From Bacteroidota bacterium (GTDB lineage: Bacteria > Bacteroidota > Bacteroidia > Bacteroidales > B39-G9), in NCBI GenBank assembly GCA_003648455.1, contig QMPG01000155.1, positions 1 to 7,400 of the forward strand: a DNA stretch of 7,400 nt, given 5' to 3'. The notes under the pieces were generated by a model. It saw only the letters and a list, made by a program, of their open reading frames with translations, did not search any database and was not told the origin of the DNA. This document shows, piece after piece, positions 6,708 through 7,400 of the stretch (the stretch's first letter is position 1; each line of letters starts with the position of its first letter). The translations under genes and the position numbers were made by a program.

Positions 6708-7203
6708 TGTTTTTGATTTTCTCAATTTGTGTAATCCACTCATTAGGTTTATTTACTATAAATTTTTCTATTTTATTATTAGTATTTATTTTTAATCCAT
6801 TCGATATTATTCCAAATGTTTTAAATTTAACACAATCATTAATTTTACTCAATTCCAATTCAAATATATGTTTTTGAATATTTATTTTATGAGATTTAAA
6901 AACAAGTCTTTTATTTGTCAAAAACAATTTACCTCCAACATTTTCAATCTTTATTTTATGGCTTGCTAAACCTTCTTTAATAATATTTTCGTCTTCTCGT
7001 ATTTCTATTTGTATTTTATTTCCACTTTTAAAAATATATTGCATAAATATCCCAAATACTAACCCTCCAACAGAAGCACCTATTATTCCACTTACAATAA
7101 TTTTCATGCTAATATGGCTTGCTTCTATTGAGATTATTGTAATTAAACTGATAGCCATAATAGTTCCGAAAACCACACCTAACAGTAAAGCATTATTTTT
7201 CAT
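6688..7203 (-). CDS. Two-TM membrane protein with C-terminal GRAM-like domain
   Basis: A 171-residue protein with two hydrophobic helices (about 5-27 and 33-57) in a hairpin, a short charged linker, then a beta-rich cytosolic-type domain (about 70-162). That domain resembles GRAM/PH-like domains: G-G-K-L-F-L-T-N-K-R-L-V-F (90-102) is the typical core, and a C-terminal helix contains W156. GRAM-like domains often bind membranes or lipids; the role here is unknown. ATG 7203 is strongly supported by a minus-strand AGGAG (7214-7210) six nucleotides upstream, unlike the SD-poor starts elsewhere in the window. The last residues (NTTQQKI) are encoded within attC-like element 1, and element 2 lies 53 bp upstream, so the gene fills a cassette-like unit of about 685 bp. 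I am fairly sure of the gene and moderately sure of the GRAM label. Confidence 0.8.
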   Translation of the reverse strand: MKNNALLLGVVFGTIMAISLITIISIEASHISMKIIVSGIIGASVGGLVFGIFMQYIFKSGNKIQIEIREDENIIKEGLASHKIKIENVGGKLFLTNKRLVFKSHKINIQKHIFELELSKINDCVKFKTFGIISNGLKINTNNKIEKFIVNKPNEWITQIEKIKNTTQQKI

Positions 7204-7208
7204 TTTAA

Positions 7209-7216
7209 TCTCCTTT
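7209..7216 (-). promoter_or_regulatory. Strong Shine-Dalgarno site of the GRAM-like gene
   Basis: The minus strand reads AAAGGAGA, with AGGAG at 7214-7210 and a 6-nt gap to ATG 7203. This fixes the start codon. The other gene starts in the window show no comparable site. Confidence 0.75.
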
Positions 7217-7256
7217 TTATGATTTTTTTATCCATTTCTGTATCGTTTTTCTAATA

Positions 7257-7391
7257 CCACACAACGATGGCAATATGAAATTTTGGGCATTTTAAAAACT
7301 ACAACTTTTCAATTTACTACATCGTTTATTTATTGTAAGGTACTTGAATTTAGTACTATCTGCCCAATATTTTCTATTGTGTGTTGTGTGG
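7257..7391 (-). repeat. attC-like imperfect palindrome 2
   Basis: The outer arms CCACACAAC (7257-7265) and GTTGTGTGG (7383-7391) are perfect complements. Inside them, 7271-7289 (CAATATGAAATTTTGGGCA) pairs with the inverse of 7361-7379 at 16 of 19 positions, including TTGGGCA/TGCCCAA. The spacers between outer and inner stems are unequal (5 nt, 7266-7270, versus 3 nt, 7380-7382), and the centre (7290-7360) is unpaired. This two-stem layout with asymmetric spacers is what attC sites look like. The termini ACACAAC and GTTGTGT each fit RYYYAAC/GTTRRRY at six of seven positions. It lies just upstream of the GRAM-like gene and runs nearly to the window edge. Confidence 0.5.
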
Positions 7392-7400
7392 CGTTTTTAT

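Noticed and set aside
6547..6877. Plus-strand ORFs of 82 and 89 codons opposite the GRAM-like gene
   Set aside because: Their composition is what antisense A/T-rich DNA gives. The minus-strand gene has a strong SD, membrane helices and a domain-like C-terminus, and the upper part of these ORFs is the attC-like palindrome.

Overview
The window looks like chromosome from an AT-rich member of the Bacteroidota, probably an anaerobic Bacteroidales-like lineage. The signs are a Bacteroidetes-style long RelA/SpoT homologue, a class III fructose-1,6-bisphosphatase, intergenic DNA that is almost all A/T, starts that mostly lack Shine-Dalgarno sequences, and one promoter that fits the Bacteroidetes TTTG / TAnnTTTG pattern. 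The lineage is inferred from gene families and signals, not from a marker gene.

Layout. 1-117: the 3' part of a GxxExxY-family gene (+), cut off by a repeat. 112-318: copy 1 of a TTAA-bounded, hairpin-rich repeat, visibly richer in G+C than its surroundings. 299-2263 (-): a RelA-type (p)ppGpp synthetase with a ruined hydrolase site and no ACT domain; its last codons and stop lie inside repeat copy 1. 2439-4418 (+): class III FBPase, divergent from the synthetase and followed by a 12-bp stem terminator. 4485-4652: repeat copy 2, in the same orientation as copy 1. 4689-5723 (-): an exported transglutaminase-like protein. 5861-6277 (+): a small eight-cysteine zinc-ribbon protein with a recognisable promoter. 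6349-6491: three degenerate ~30-nt tandem units running into a perfect 17-bp hairpin. 6574-7391: a two-TM GRAM-like gene (-) bracketed by two ~134-bp imperfect palindromes that resemble integron attC sites.

Function. The synthetase and FBPase are housekeeping metabolic genes (stringent response and gluconeogenesis) sharing a 175-bp divergent intergenic region. Nothing shows that they form a pathway together. The most interesting material is mobile-looking: the TTAA repeat pair, which flanks the relA-fbp segment and has cut a gene on each side of copy 1, and the attC-like pair around a single gene that carries the only strong Shine-Dalgarno sequence I noticed in the window. No recombinase, transposase, CRISPR array, tRNA or rRNA is visible.
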